A stretch of DNA of 39,076 nucleotides from Candidatus Levyibacteriota bacterium (GCA_017991775.1 JAGOPV010000008.1:1-39076); one strand, 5' to 3'. Positions 1-7,773 are shown, counted from the stretch's first letter. The notes: generated by a model not told the origin, from the letters alone. A program made the numbers and translations.

Positions 1-269
1 AAGTTTGATGTAACCAAAGCTATTGGCGCCCCAATATAAAGGAAAGCTGGGTAGAGAAAATGAGTCACGGGGTACCCATAGCCGAAATTTAGTGTATTTA
101 CCCATCTCACAGGTATTTGGCCATCTCTCAATGCATCATAAAAGGCTGCAAGACGAATAACCATCCACCCACCATCATCACTGACCATAAATCCAGGATG
201 AAAAAAACTAAAAATTGCCGGTACTGACAGTAGGACAATAAAGAGCAAGGAGAAAATAGTTCTCTTCAT
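1..269 (-). CDS. Membrane GT-C-like protein, PTPS-related type (partial)
   Basis: The N-terminal 89 residues are visible; the gene runs off the left edge. It starts MKRTIFSLLF with a hydrophobic first segment (about residues 4-22). A loop follows with a DDGGW motif, a conserved-looking RLAAFYDAL stretch, and FGYGYPV before the next hydrophobic segment. That pattern (acidic loop after TM1, then GYGYP) fits the large membrane proteins annotated as 6-pyruvoyl-tetrahydropterin-synthase-related, which are GT-C-like and common in archaea and CPR bacteria. The start lies 2 nt after the stop of the preceding glycosyltransferase gene, so it is probably the last visible member of a surface-glycan operon. 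Substrate unknown. Confidence 0.75.
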   Translation of the reverse strand, partial: MKRTIFSLLFIVLLSVPAIFSFFHPGFMVSDDGGWMVIRLAAFYDALRDGQIPVRWVNTLNFGYGYPVTHFLYPAFLYIGAPIALVTSN

Positions 270-271
270 AT

Positions 272-1783
272 TTATAGAACTTGATACACCGTGTAATACG
301 ATTTCATATCATCTTTTCTAACTTGGAGCACCTTTTTCAGATTCCAATCTGCGGGAGCAATCCCGGTACCAGGACATCCCGGACAGTCTTGGTAGAAAAC
401 AACAAAAGTTTTCATGGTTTTTGCTTTTTCTATAAGATCATCTCTAAATGCATTGTCAATCGGCCAATACCCTTTAATTGTGATCTGGGGATTTTTTATA
501 AGATATATCTCATAAGCAAATGGGAGGAGTCCAAATGTACCACCAGTTCCAATAAATATTTTTTCATGCGAAGCCTGTTCTTTGAAAAAACGTATCGACT
601 CATCAACGCCTTTCCCTGACGGCCATCCTGAGACCAGCTGAGTAACATCTGATCTAGGCATAAGAGAATGCACTGGATCTTTTAAGATTAAGAATGAAGC
701 AGTAAGTGAAAATATTCCTAGGCCAAATATAATACCCAATTTCCCATATGTGCTTTTTGTCTTATTTATAAGTCCGATTGCACAGTAGGATGCAAGAACG
801 AGCAAAGGAAGACTCATAAAGAGAATGTATCTTGGATAAATTGTTCGACCAAAAAGTGCAAGGGCTGCAAAAGGAGCACCGAACCAAATTAAGAATAATA
901 TTTTCTCTCTCCAGTATGTTTTTGTTATAAAAATCGACCCTAGTGCAAAAAGAAGTATCGGAAGTCCGACATAGCGCACAAGCCAATCAAAGAGTGCCGT
1001 AGAATTTGACCAAAGATAGGTAAATGGATGCGTTATCCACTCTGAAATTGGATAAACGAAAATTGCATCTTTTTGCGCGATAATATAAAAGTAGGGGGAA
1101 AGACGAAGGATAGAATACATCGCATATGTGAGAACGACTGCAACCAAGCTATATATCGCAAATGTGAAGAGTCTTCTCGCTACTTTTTTCGCCGCAAAAT
1201 CAAAAAGAAGTAATCCAAATGGTAGAAGATATATTGCAAAAAAACCACTCGATTTATTAAGAGCTGCGCCACCTGCTACAAATCCTAATATAAAAGCATT
1301 CTCAAGTGTAACACTCCTTAAAAATCGAACTGTGAAATATAGCGCCCAAACAGCAAATGTGCCCACCAAGCTGTCGTAGAGCGCCAACCTGTCATAGACG
1401 AGCGAGAATGGAAATATCACATATAAACCTGCTGAGAGTATTCCGATCCATCTATTCTTAAAGACATCCTTACCTAAAAAGAAAAGTCCAACTAGTGACA
1501 TAAATCCTGCCATAACTGAGACCAATCTCCCAGCAACCAATGGATCGCTTATAAGTTTCATAGAGACAATTGCAAGCCAGATATATAGAGGCTGCTTTCC
1601 ATCTGTGAGTGATATAAATCGCCAACTAGAATCCTGAGAGGCTATTTGTGTCCATCGCAAGTAAATCGCTTCATCTGTAAAGATAGGTATCTGAAGAATT
1701 GTGAGGATGCGAGTTGTAAAATAAAGTACGAGTAGAATTAAGCTAATGAATATTTCAAGCTTATATGTGCGGAAAAATTTCAT
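272..1783 (-). CDS. GT-C glycosyltransferase, PMT/ArnT (GT39/GT83) type
   Basis: A polytopic membrane protein of 503 residues expected to move a sugar from a polyprenyl-phosphate donor on the outer face of the membrane. TM1 is followed by a short loop with TDEAIYLRW, matching the acidic catalytic pair at the first extracytoplasmic loop of PMT/ArnT enzymes; about ten more hydrophobic segments follow, then a soluble tail rich in aromatic residues. The frame is open up to 1831, but ATG 1783 is preferred: a TATACT -10 box (1790-1795) ends 6 nt before it, and the hydrophobic N-terminus starts there. It lies between two other GT-C genes on the same strand. Acceptor (lipid, protein or glycan) cannot be told. 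Confidence 0.8.
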   Translation of the reverse strand: MKFFRTYKLEIFISLILLVLYFTTRILTILQIPIFTDEAIYLRWTQIASQDSSWRFISLTDGKQPLYIWLAIVSMKLISDPLVAGRLVSVMAGFMSLVGLFFLGKDVFKNRWIGILSAGLYVIFPFSLVYDRLALYDSLVGTFAVWALYFTVRFLRSVTLENAFILGFVAGGAALNKSSGFFAIYLLPFGLLLFDFAAKKVARRLFTFAIYSLVAVVLTYAMYSILRLSPYFYIIAQKDAIFVYPISEWITHPFTYLWSNSTALFDWLVRYVGLPILLFALGSIFITKTYWREKILFLIWFGAPFAALALFGRTIYPRYILFMSLPLLVLASYCAIGLINKTKSTYGKLGIIFGLGIFSLTASFLILKDPVHSLMPRSDVTQLVSGWPSGKGVDESIRFFKEQASHEKIFIGTGGTFGLLPFAYEIYLIKNPQITIKGYWPIDNAFRDDLIEKAKTMKTFVVFYQDCPGCPGTGIAPADWNLKKVLQVRKDDMKSYYTVYQVL

Positions 1784-1789
1784 ATAAAA

Positions 1790-1819
1790 AGTATAGTTGA
1801 CTGAGCACACACGGTGCAA
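1790..1819 (-). promoter_or_regulatory. Leaderless promoter of the GT39-like gene
   Basis: TTGCAC (1814-1819), an 18-bp spacer and TATACT (1790-1795); the start codon follows after 6 nt, so the predicted mRNA begins at the ATG. The -35 box lies inside the upstream reading frame 1783-1831. Confidence 0.55.
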
Positions 1820-1832
1820 GCGTATCAACAAC

Positions 1833-3014
1833 TTATTTGAATTTATAAAGAACTAGACCAACCACAGTACTTAGTATGGCAGTGACTAGTGTAATCATGG
1901 GCAAAAGATTTGTGAAGCTATAACTATCATTGCCAAGAAAAAGATAGGGCACATAGAGCAGTAATGCACCTACTGTAATAATAAGTATAGGGACTCTCAC
2001 ATACCTCTCAGTTGAACAAAGGACAAGAACTGGCATAACGAACAAAAGATACCATGGCTGAAAATTGCCTGACTGTAGGGTCGCAGCGCCAACTGTGAAG
2101 AGAAGACTGAGCGCAAATATTGGAAGCACTTTCCCCCACTCTAGACTAATTTTTCTATAAGATGCCATCCACAAGATCACAACGAGTGGAAGTAATATCG
2201 CTGTAGCGTACTTAACTGCAGCAGAAAGGACTATTAATAGTATTGCTAATGCGAACTTTCGGGAGACAAGAAGATATACTCCTGCCATGCATAAAGCCAT
2301 CATAACAATATCGTTATGTGATGAGACAAGTGATTCTACTAGGACAAATGGACTAAAGGCAAACAGAATGACAGGAAATGAGCTATCACCATTTTTTAAC
2401 TTCTCACTGACCTTTTGAATGAAATAAACTGTCAGCAAAAATGCACCTGCAATAAATATTTTAAACAGGAAAAAAGTCACGATAAAGATATTGGAGCCAA
2501 GAAATGAAAGTGGGACAGTGAGTCCAAGCCACAAAGGACCATATGGATATACTCTATGAGTCCAGTGCATGAAAGAAAGCATTGGCTCACCTTGGAAATC
2601 GAGAGCCTTATGCATATAGGGGTTAAGCCCATAATGAGTAACTATTTTTGCATCAAAAATATAATTAAAAAGATCATAAGAAAATGCATTGTATGAAAAG
2701 GCTAATATACTAGTTGTGAGTAAAATCAATATCCAAAGAGTCTTTTTAGAAATACTCTTTGAATGTTTGAGTAAATAAAGATAACATCCAAAAAGTCCTC
2801 CAATACAAATGAGATATAGAATGGTCGAGAGTGGGCGATTGAAGTACCCTATATACTGAAATCCTTTCTGAATATCAGTAAAGATTGATGCTCTTGTAAG
2901 GGTAAGCCCAAGATCTACTTGCGTATATGAAAAAAGGAAGAGGAAAACTATAAAAAAGAAATAAATAATAAGGAAGATTCTGGAAATAGGATTTTTATCT
3001 CTCTGTTCTTTCAT
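1833..3014 (-). CDS. GT-C mannosyltransferase-like membrane protein (GT87/MptB-like)
   Basis: 393 residues with about ten hydrophobic segments. The first extracytoplasmic loop has YDLFNYIFDAK followed by GLNPY, and later HWTHRVYPYGPLW, the layout of polyprenol-phosphomannose-dependent mannosyltransferases of the GT87/MptB group (acid residue, GxNPY, YPYGP). It probably uses a lipid-linked sugar made by the adjacent GT2 enzyme. Its ATG overlaps the TGA of the GT2 gene as ATGA (3011-3014), so the two are translationally coupled. The donor sugar is an inference from family resemblance. Confidence 0.75.
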   Translation of the reverse strand: MKEQRDKNPISRIFLIIYFFFIVFLFLFSYTQVDLGLTLTRASIFTDIQKGFQYIGYFNRPLSTILYLICIGGLFGCYLYLLKHSKSISKKTLWILILLTTSILAFSYNAFSYDLFNYIFDAKIVTHYGLNPYMHKALDFQGEPMLSFMHWTHRVYPYGPLWLGLTVPLSFLGSNIFIVTFFLFKIFIAGAFLLTVYFIQKVSEKLKNGDSSFPVILFAFSPFVLVESLVSSHNDIVMMALCMAGVYLLVSRKFALAILLIVLSAAVKYATAILLPLVVILWMASYRKISLEWGKVLPIFALSLLFTVGAATLQSGNFQPWYLLFVMPVLVLCSTERYVRVPILIITVGALLLYVPYLFLGNDSYSFTNLLPMITLVTAILSTVVGLVLYKFK

Positions 3015-3772
3015 GATTTAGAATAGAGACCTGAAAGAGAGTTCCTTTTAATGCGAAGCAATTCCATAAACCCCTGAATAGAGTCGGTAACAGGACTAAC
3101 TCTACGCGTCTCAACATAAAGCCAAGGGACTGAAACTTCTTGAATTTTGTAGCCATACTTCTCGGCAATAAAAAGTATCTCGACATCAAATCCCGCTGTA
3201 ACATTTGAGCCACTAATCGTCTTAAATCCATTATGAATCTTCTTAACTTTTGTAAAAAGCACCTGCGCGACCTCCCCACGAAACATCTTAAAGCCACACT
3301 GTGTATCGTCAATATCTCTCAAGCCAACAATCGCCTTGCGAAGAATCATATTCGCCCTTGAGATGAAAAGTCTTATAAATGGAGAGCCTTGCCTTTTATT
3401 ACTTCGAGAGCCAACAACAACATCATTTCCCGATTCAAATAACGGCAGAAGCGTATCTATCTGTTCAATTGGAGTTGCCTGATCCATATCGGTAAAAAGT
3501 CTGTAATCCCCTTTTGCAACTAACATTCCGGAGGTAACAGCGCCAGCCTTACCCATATGCGAGTTCTCAATCAGCCTAAAGTTCTTATGTGTCTTTATAA
3601 AATCTTGAACAAATTTTACGCTCCCATCCTTGGAACCATCATCAACGATAATTACTTCATAGGTAGTCTTTTTCTTTTTGAGGAATGCGTCTACCTTATC
3701 TAAGACGCCCTTTTGGAGGTTGGCCATTTCGTCATATGAAGGAATAATAACTGAGAGAAAAATATCGTTCAC
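3011..3772 (-). CDS. Polyprenyl-phosphate mannose/glucose synthase, DPM1/ALG5-type GT2
   Basis: A cytosolic, GT-A fold, family 2 glycosyltransferase that should transfer a hexose from a nucleotide sugar to polyprenyl phosphate, supplying the neighbouring GT-C enzymes. Motifs in order: SVIIPSYDE at the N-terminus, VDDGSKDGS for nucleotide binding, FTDMDQATP (DXD-type metal site), GSRS, and TQCGFKMF, the last typical of the ALG5/DPM branch. There is no C-terminal membrane segment. The frame extends to TTG 3790, but GTG 3772 is preferred because TATAAT (3779-3784) ends 6 nt before it. It heads the minus-strand glycosylation cluster, divergent from a two-component system. Confidence 0.85.
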   Translation of the reverse strand: MNDIFLSVIIPSYDEMANLQKGVLDKVDAFLKKKKTTYEVIIVDDGSKDGSVKFVQDFIKTHKNFRLIENSHMGKAGAVTSGMLVAKGDYRLFTDMDQATPIEQIDTLLPLFESGNDVVVGSRSNKRQGSPFIRLFISRANMILRKAIVGLRDIDDTQCGFKMFRGEVAQVLFTKVKKIHNGFKTISGSNVTAGFDVEILFIAEKYGYKIQEVSVPWLYVETRRVSPVTDSIQGFMELLRIKRNSLSGLYSKS

Positions 3773-3778
3773 ACAAAG

Positions 3779-3784
3779 ATTATA
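3779..3784 (-). promoter_or_regulatory. -10 box of the glycosyltransferase operon
   Basis: TATAAT read on the minus strand, 6 nt before GTG 3772. No good -35 hexamer is seen at 17 bp; the CTTAAG direct repeat at 3808-3824 lies 23 bp upstream and could substitute for it. Confidence 0.5.
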
Positions 3785-3807
3785 CAACAAAATGGTATGA
3801 TAGGCGT

Positions 3808-3840
3808 CTTAAGGAATTCTTAAGATTAAATAGATATACT
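3808..3840 (+). promoter_or_regulatory. Operator (CTTAAG direct repeat) plus -10 of the response regulator gene
   Basis: CTTAAG (3808-3813), 5 bp, CTTAAG (3819-3824): an 11-bp period, as used by OmpR/PhoB-type regulators. After exactly 10 bp comes TATACT (3835-3840), and the ATG of the regulator follows after 6 nt. The repeat covers the -35 position, as expected for activation. The same geometry recurs at 5541-5573. Autoregulation, and control of the divergent glycosyltransferases, are inferences. Confidence 0.6.
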
Positions 3841-3846
3841 TTAGCT

Positions 3847-4515
3847 ATGAGAATACTAGTCGTTGAAGATGAAATAAAACTTGCAAACGCGATCAAACGC
3901 GCACTAGAACTTCAGACATTTGCTGTTGATCTTTGTCATGATGGTTCTTCAGGTCTAGACTTGGCACTTGGAGAAGATTTTGACTTGATTATTCTTGATC
4001 AGATGCTTCCAGGAATCAATGGGAGTGAGATCTGTGAACAACTACGCAATAAAAATATTTCCACACCAATTCTCCTACTCACAGCAAAAGCACAGCTTCA
4101 AGACAAGATCACAGGCCTAGATCGAGGAGCTGATGACTATATGACAAAACCATTTTCCTTTGAAGAGCTTTTTGCACGAATAAGAGCACTACTACGAAGG
4201 CCAAGGAACACCGCACATGCAACACTTAGTTTTAGAAACGTGCAGCTTGATCCAGCTCATTTTACAGTGACAGTTAACTCTAAGAAAGTAGATATTTCTG
4301 CCAAAGAGTTCGCACTACTTGAATACTTGATGCGGAATAAGAATGCAGTTATGAGCCGAGATCAGATTATTTCACACATTTGGAACTATGACGCGAATGT
4401 GCTCCCCACAACTGTAGAAGTCCATATCAAAAATCTTCGAGATAAAATTGATGAAGGAAAAACTAGCATAATAAAGACAATTCGCGGTAGAGGCTATACG
4501 CTACGAGAGGACTAA
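3847..4515 (+). CDS. OmpR/PhoB-family response regulator
   Basis: 222 residues. The receiver domain (1-115) has acidic E8/D9, the phospho-acceptor D51 (IILDQMLPG), T79 and K101 (YMTKPF). The C-terminal half is an OmpR-type winged helix (about 130-220) ending in RGRGYTL. Phosphorylation by the kinase encoded 2 nt downstream should drive DNA binding to tandem 11-bp-spaced half-sites. Such half-sites are present in its own promoter (3808-3824) and before the DUF2680 gene (5541-5557). The message is predicted to be leaderless. Whether it acts as an envelope-stress regulator is inferred from its target gene only. Confidence 0.92.
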   Translation: MRILVVEDEIKLANAIKRALELQTFAVDLCHDGSSGLDLALGEDFDLIILDQMLPGINGSEICEQLRNKNISTPILLLTAKAQLQDKITGLDRGADDYMTKPFSFEELFARIRALLRRPRNTAHATLSFRNVQLDPAHFTVTVNSKKVDISAKEFALLEYLMRNKNAVMSRDQIISHIWNYDANVLPTTVEVHIKNLRDKIDEGKTSIIKTIRGRGYTLRED

Positions 4516-4517
4516 CG

Positions 4518-5540
4518 ATGTTTCATTCAGCAAGACTCACATTAACTGCTTGGTATCTCCTGATAATTATGCTCATAAGTATATTCTTTAGCGCAGCTTT
4601 TTATCATCTGGGGACACGTGAGCTAGAAAGAACTATTATGCGCACACAATTCAGGCAGCTAAATCCAGGCGTGCCGATGCCTGAAAGATTTAATGAGCGA
4701 TTAATGCCTCGACAACTAACTCTTGAAGATCTGGAGAAAGCAAAGCACCAGCTCCTTATGGATCTTGTGGTTATCAACTCCATAATTTTTATCTTTGCAG
4801 GTGCCGCAGGATATTTTCTAGCTGGAAGAACGCTGCGCCCAATAAAAATAATGATGGATGACCAGAATACCTTTATCTCCCATGCCTCACACGAACTTCG
4901 CACCCCTATCGCAGTACTTCGAGCAGAAATGGAAGGTGGACTACTTGAAAAAAGTATCTCAGAGAAGCAGGCTCGAACGCTCTTGAAAAGTAGTCTTGAA
5001 GAACTGGATACACTCCAAGATCTAACTGATGATTTACTCCGATTAACAAAGATGCAATCAGTCGATGACAACCTAAATCTCATCACACTTTCCATTTCAG
5101 AGATTATAAAAATATCTAAGGCAAAAGTTGAGCCACTTGCTCACCAAAAAAACATCGCAATTCAGATTCACGTTAAAAATGCAAAAATCCTTGGAGACAA
5201 AAGCAGTCTTACTGAGCTTTTTGTCATCATGATAGAGAATGCAATTAAATATAGTCCCTCAAGATCTAACATCTCAATCTTGTCAAAGAATTCCCGTAAC
5301 ATGATCACAATCTCAATCACTGATGAAGGCGAAGGTATACACGTTGACGATGCTCCACATATCTTTGAGCGATTTTACAGATCTAACAAGCAGCTGAGCA
5401 CAAGTGGACATGGCCTTGGACTTTCGATTGCCAAAAAGATCGTTGAGCAACATGGTGGATCTATCTCTCTTCAGCGAAATGGTAAGAAAATAGGAAGCAC
5501 CTTTGTCATTTCACTCCCCACTATCAAGTCTTCCAGCTAA
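4518..5540 (+). CDS. Membrane sensor histidine kinase
   Basis: 340 residues, partner of the preceding regulator. TM1 is about residues 11-31 and TM2 about 82-103; between them is a short extracytoplasmic loop of roughly 50 residues rich in Arg, Glu and Pro, too small for a PAS or Cache domain. A phospho-acceptor H-box follows directly (SHASHELRTP, His125), with little room for a HAMP domain. The catalytic domain has an N-box (ENAIKYS, Asn241), a G1 box (TDEGEGI, Asp269), an F-box (FERFYR) and a G2 box (GHGLGL). The small loop suggests sensing of a membrane or protein signal rather than a bound metabolite. Confidence 0.92.
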   Translation: MFHSARLTLTAWYLLIIMLISIFFSAAFYHLGTRELERTIMRTQFRQLNPGVPMPERFNERLMPRQLTLEDLEKAKHQLLMDLVVINSIIFIFAGAAGYFLAGRTLRPIKIMMDDQNTFISHASHELRTPIAVLRAEMEGGLLEKSISEKQARTLLKSSLEELDTLQDLTDDLLRLTKMQSVDDNLNLITLSISEIIKISKAKVEPLAHQKNIAIQIHVKNAKILGDKSSLTELFVIMIENAIKYSPSRSNISILSKNSRNMITISITDEGEGIHVDDAPHIFERFYRSNKQLSTSGHGLGLSIAKKIVEQHGGSISLQRNGKKIGSTFVISLPTIKSSS

Positions 5541-5573
5541 CTTAAGCTCTTTTTAAGAAATGGGTTGTAAAGT
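5541..5573 (+). promoter_or_regulatory. Operator (CTTAAG/TTTAAG direct repeat) plus -10 before the DUF2680 gene
   Basis: CTTAAG (5541-5546), 5 bp, TTTAAG (5552-5557), then 10 bp, then TAAAGT (5568-5573) as a weak -10 box. Spacing is identical, base for base, to the site before the response regulator gene. Predicted start near 5580, giving a leader of about 137 nt. Confidence 0.6.
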
Positions 5574-5621
5574 AATAAATATCGATCCCACTTCGCTTAC
5601 TTCATTTCAAGGATTACATCC

Positions 5622-5711
5622 ATGCAAATGAAGAGCGCTACGAGGGACGTAAGAATCTCTAAGCTTTTTTGCTTCTCAAAAAGAGCAAGAGCTTCTAACG
5701 AAAGGAGGTGA
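5622..5711 (+). CDS. Candidate 29-residue leader peptide
   Basis: ATG 5622 opens a 29-codon frame in the leader of the DUF2680 mRNA. The peptide starts MQMKSATRD and is very basic, with the second half dominated by Arg, Lys and Ser and ending ERR. Its TGA (5709-5711) falls on the last bases of the Shine-Dalgarno sequence of the next gene, so ribosomes finishing it would sit on that site. An AAGGA lies 8-9 nt upstream. Such a layout would couple or gate translation, but a frame this short can arise by chance. Confidence 0.3.
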   Translation: MQMKSATRDVRISKLFCFSKRARASNERR

Positions 5712-5716
5712 AAGTA

Positions 5717-6217
5717 ATGAAGAAAAAAGTATTTCTAACAGCAGCAGCACTAACGCTTATTGGCACTAGCCTTGCAGGCATGACTGGTGCATATGCGCAA
5801 ACTCCAACGACAGATGGTCGAACAAATCTTGTTAAAGCAATTGCAGATAAATTCAATCTCAAGCAGGAAGATGTGCAATCTGTTTTTGATCAAGAACACA
5901 CAACTCACATGACGAAGATGAAGACTAATTTTGAGACTCAACTTTCAGCAGACGTAACAAGCGGAAAGATAACGGAAGCTCAAAAGCAGCTTATCCTCAC
6001 AAAGCGCAAAGAGCTTGATGCGGTTCGTCAAGAGCACAGGAATGACTCAACTACTTTGACACCAGCTGAGCGCAAAACTCAAATGGAAGCAAGGAGAACA
6101 GAGCTTGAAACTTGGGCCAAAGCAAATGGCATCGATCTCAAATATCTCATGGGAGGTATGGGTAAAAGAATGCACGGACACCTGGGAGGTCCGGGTATGG
6201 GAGCACCTGCCAAATAA
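5717..6217 (+). CDS. Secreted DUF2680-like protein
   Basis: 166 residues. An N-terminal signal peptide (MKKK, then a hydrophobic core, with AYA before QTP, cleavage near residue 27) exports it. The mature part is helical and charged: it opens with VKAIADKFNLKQEDV, a stretch characteristic of DUF2680 proteins in Firmicutes and CPR bacteria, and ends with a Gly/Met/His-rich tail (residues about 148-166). ITEAQ and LTPAE loosely recall the LTxxQ motifs of CpxP/Spy chaperones. ATG 5717 is chosen because a strong AGGAGGTGA lies just upstream; GTG 5708 is inside that site. It is the likely output gene of the upstream two-component system. Molecular function unknown. Confidence 0.75.
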   Translation: MKKKVFLTAAALTLIGTSLAGMTGAYAQTPTTDGRTNLVKAIADKFNLKQEDVQSVFDQEHTTHMTKMKTNFETQLSADVTSGKITEAQKQLILTKRKELDAVRQEHRNDSTTLTPAERKTQMEARRTELETWAKANGIDLKYLMGGMGKRMHGHLGGPGMGAPAK

Positions 6218-6237
6218 GAAGTAACAATTACTTCTAC

Positions 6238-6266
6238 AAACAGCCCTCTAAATGAGGGCTGTTTTT
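6238..6266 (+). terminator. Rho-independent terminator after the DUF2680 gene
   Basis: CAGCCCTC (6241-6248), loop TAAAT, GAGGGCTG (6254-6261), then TTTTT. Three flanking A/T pairs extend the stem, so it could work in both directions. Confidence 0.85.
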
Positions 6267-6303
6267 GTGAAATTAGTCACAGCATCATTTTAGTCTTATA
6301 GTA

Positions 6304-6332
6304 TTGACTTTTAGCCTCTTTTTTGCTACAAT
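6304..6332 (+). promoter_or_regulatory. Consensus-type promoter of the sugar-isomerase gene
   Basis: TTGACT (6304-6309), 17 bp, TACAAT (6327-6332). Predicted start near 6339 leaves a leader of about 160 nt. The leader holds an unused AAAGGAGG (6427-6434) far from the start codon, and a small ATCATCTGATGAT palindrome near 6370. Confidence 0.7.
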
Positions 6333-6500
6333 AAGGCCATTCTTACCCCTCTGGCGTCTCACTTCATCATCTGATGATTTTGAGGCTAAAGTTGGGCTAG
6401 ATTGATCTTTTACATCTTACGCAAAAAAAGGAGGACCCTGTTCTCGTAGTTCAATTTTCTTGTTCGTTTCGCAATCATCATCATTTCGAAAGGAAACAAA

Positions 6501-7403
6501 ATGAACATTGAAGTTACAAGCAGTCGAATCTCAATGACTTCAGACTTCATGGGATCGCAGGGCGATCCATACGAGGCATTTCGCCTCATCGCGGGTGCCG
6601 GAATTCAATTGGCACATGTGTGCCACCGGTACACCGGCCTTTACTTCATGAGCATGGAAGAAATGCATTACTACTATACTGTGACCCAAGAGTTGGGGAT
6701 CAGTATCTGCGACATCCATGCGTCAGACGGCGGTCGTGATGGCATCCTCTGGATGTCTGACTACCGATTCGAACATCGCATGGGCATGGACTTGATCCGT
6801 AACAGGCTCAAGTTTGCCAGCGTTGTAGGAGCAAGCGCGATCGTGCTACACGTGTCAAAACTTCTTCCAGAAGACCCGCAAGCGCAGGCTAAATACCTGC
6901 GGCTTGCCGAACAGAATCTGGACGAAATCGCCGGATGGGCGAAGGAACTCGGGGTGAAGGTAGGACTGGAGAACACCGACTCATTCCCGGATAACACCGG
7001 GACGATCGTTGCACTTCTGGACATCTCCGATCCCGAGTGGATCGGAATAACGTATGACAGCGGTCATGGCAACATCCATGACTCTCTTTGGTTCCTGGAA
7101 AGGTACAAGGACAGGCTCTGCGTCCTGCATCTCAATGACAATCACGGGCCCAACCGCCCGGGAGAGTCGGGAGACCCCGATATTCACTTGCTCCCGTTTG
7201 ACGGGACAACTGACTTCGAGGGGATCGCCGAGATCCTGAGCCGGTCGACGTACAACGGCATCCTCACCTTTGAGGTGAGTTACGCTATGTACAAAGAGCT
7301 CATGACACCTGAAGAGTTCCTCGAACTCTTCAAGCTCCGAGCGTCGGAGGTCACCAGAATGGTGATCGACGCAGAAGAGCTCATCCTTCTAAAGGCGGAC
7401 TAA
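6501..7403 (+). CDS. Sugar phosphate isomerase/epimerase (xylose-isomerase-like TIM barrel)
   Basis: 300 residues of the AP-endonuclease-2/xylose-isomerase-like barrel family, which isomerises or epimerises sugars with a divalent metal. Likely metal ligands: the Glu of GLENTDSF (end of a strand, about residue 157), the Asp and His of TYDSGHGN (about 190), the His of LHLNDNHG (about 210) and the Glu of TFEVSY (about 255). AAGGA precedes ATG 6501 at normal distance. The gene is clearly richer in G+C (about 52% in a hand-counted 60-base sample) than its neighbours, uses GC-rich codons, and has its own promoter and terminator, all signs of acquisition. The substrate cannot be assigned. Confidence 0.8.
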   Translation: MNIEVTSSRISMTSDFMGSQGDPYEAFRLIAGAGIQLAHVCHRYTGLYFMSMEEMHYYYTVTQELGISICDIHASDGGRDGILWMSDYRFEHRMGMDLIRNRLKFASVVGASAIVLHVSKLLPEDPQAQAKYLRLAEQNLDEIAGWAKELGVKVGLENTDSFPDNTGTIVALLDISDPEWIGITYDSGHGNIHDSLWFLERYKDRLCVLHLNDNHGPNRPGESGDPDIHLLPFDGTTDFEGIAEILSRSTYNGILTFEVSYAMYKELMTPEEFLELFKLRASEVTRMVIDAEELILLKAD

Positions 7404-7432
7404 ACTCCGCCACTACTGCGTAAGAAAACATC

Positions 7433-7460
7433 TGTCCGGGGGGAGCAATTCCCCCGGACA
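7433..7460 (+). terminator. Strong hairpin after the sugar-isomerase gene
   Basis: A 10-bp perfect stem (TGTCCGGGGG with CCCCCGGACA) and an 8-nt loop, followed by TTAT rather than a long T run. A second, smaller hairpin (GGCGGA/TCCGCC, 7394-7411) covers the stop codon. Nothing else is recognised between here and the tRNA at 7632. Confidence 0.6.
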
Positions 7461-7631
7461 TTATCAAACCTCACTCTCCCCTCTAATTTTAAATTTGAAA
7501 ATCCAACTCATGTTTGCCTGCAAGGGTAATTTAAGGTAAAATACAGGTCAGCCTATGGCTAATCGCATATAGTTAAGAAGGAAGAAAAACCAAAACTATA
7601 CGCTATCAGCTATATGCTATTAACTAACTTG

Positions 7632-7702
7632 GCCCGTTCGTCTATCGGCTAGGACATCAGATTCTCATTCTGATAAGGGGGGTTCGATTCCCCCACGGGT
7701 CA
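7632..7702 (+). tRNA. tRNA-Glu (anticodon CTC)
   Basis: A complete cloverleaf: acceptor GGCCCGT with ACGGGTC (one G-U pair), D-arm GTCTATCGGCTAGGAC, anticodon stem TCAGA/TCTGA with loop TTCTCAT (anticodon CTC at 7665-7667), a 3-nt variable loop, and T-arm GGGGG-TTCGATT-CCCCC. The discriminator is A7702. CCA is not encoded (CCC follows). The last bases of the tRNA form part of the first hairpin of the repeat at 7700-7741, and the 3' end is partly duplicated near 8087-8103. Confidence 0.95.
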
Positions 7703-7741
7703 CCCCGCTAAGCGGGGTGATAGTCCGCTCAGCGGACTCAC
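7700..7741 (+). repeat. Double-hairpin repeat, copy 1
   Basis: CACCCCGC-TAA-GCGGGGTG, linker ATA, then GTCCGC-TCA-GCGGAC and TCA. It starts on the tRNA 3' end and is identical to copy 2 over about 44 bases. Copy 3 (19411-19458) keeps the layout with different paired bases. Confidence 0.8.
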
Positions 7742-7773
7742 CTCTCTTACAAGCTCTGCTATATTAAGAGCAG

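Noticed and set aside
5708-5716. GTG 5708 as start of the DUF2680 protein
   Set aside because: It lies within the Shine-Dalgarno sequence; ATG 5717 has proper spacing and starts a typical signal peptide (MKKK).
6427-6434. AAAGGAGG in the isomerase leader as start of a hidden gene
   Set aside because: No ATG, GTG or TTG at usable distance opens a frame; a stop (TAG) follows within 20 bases.
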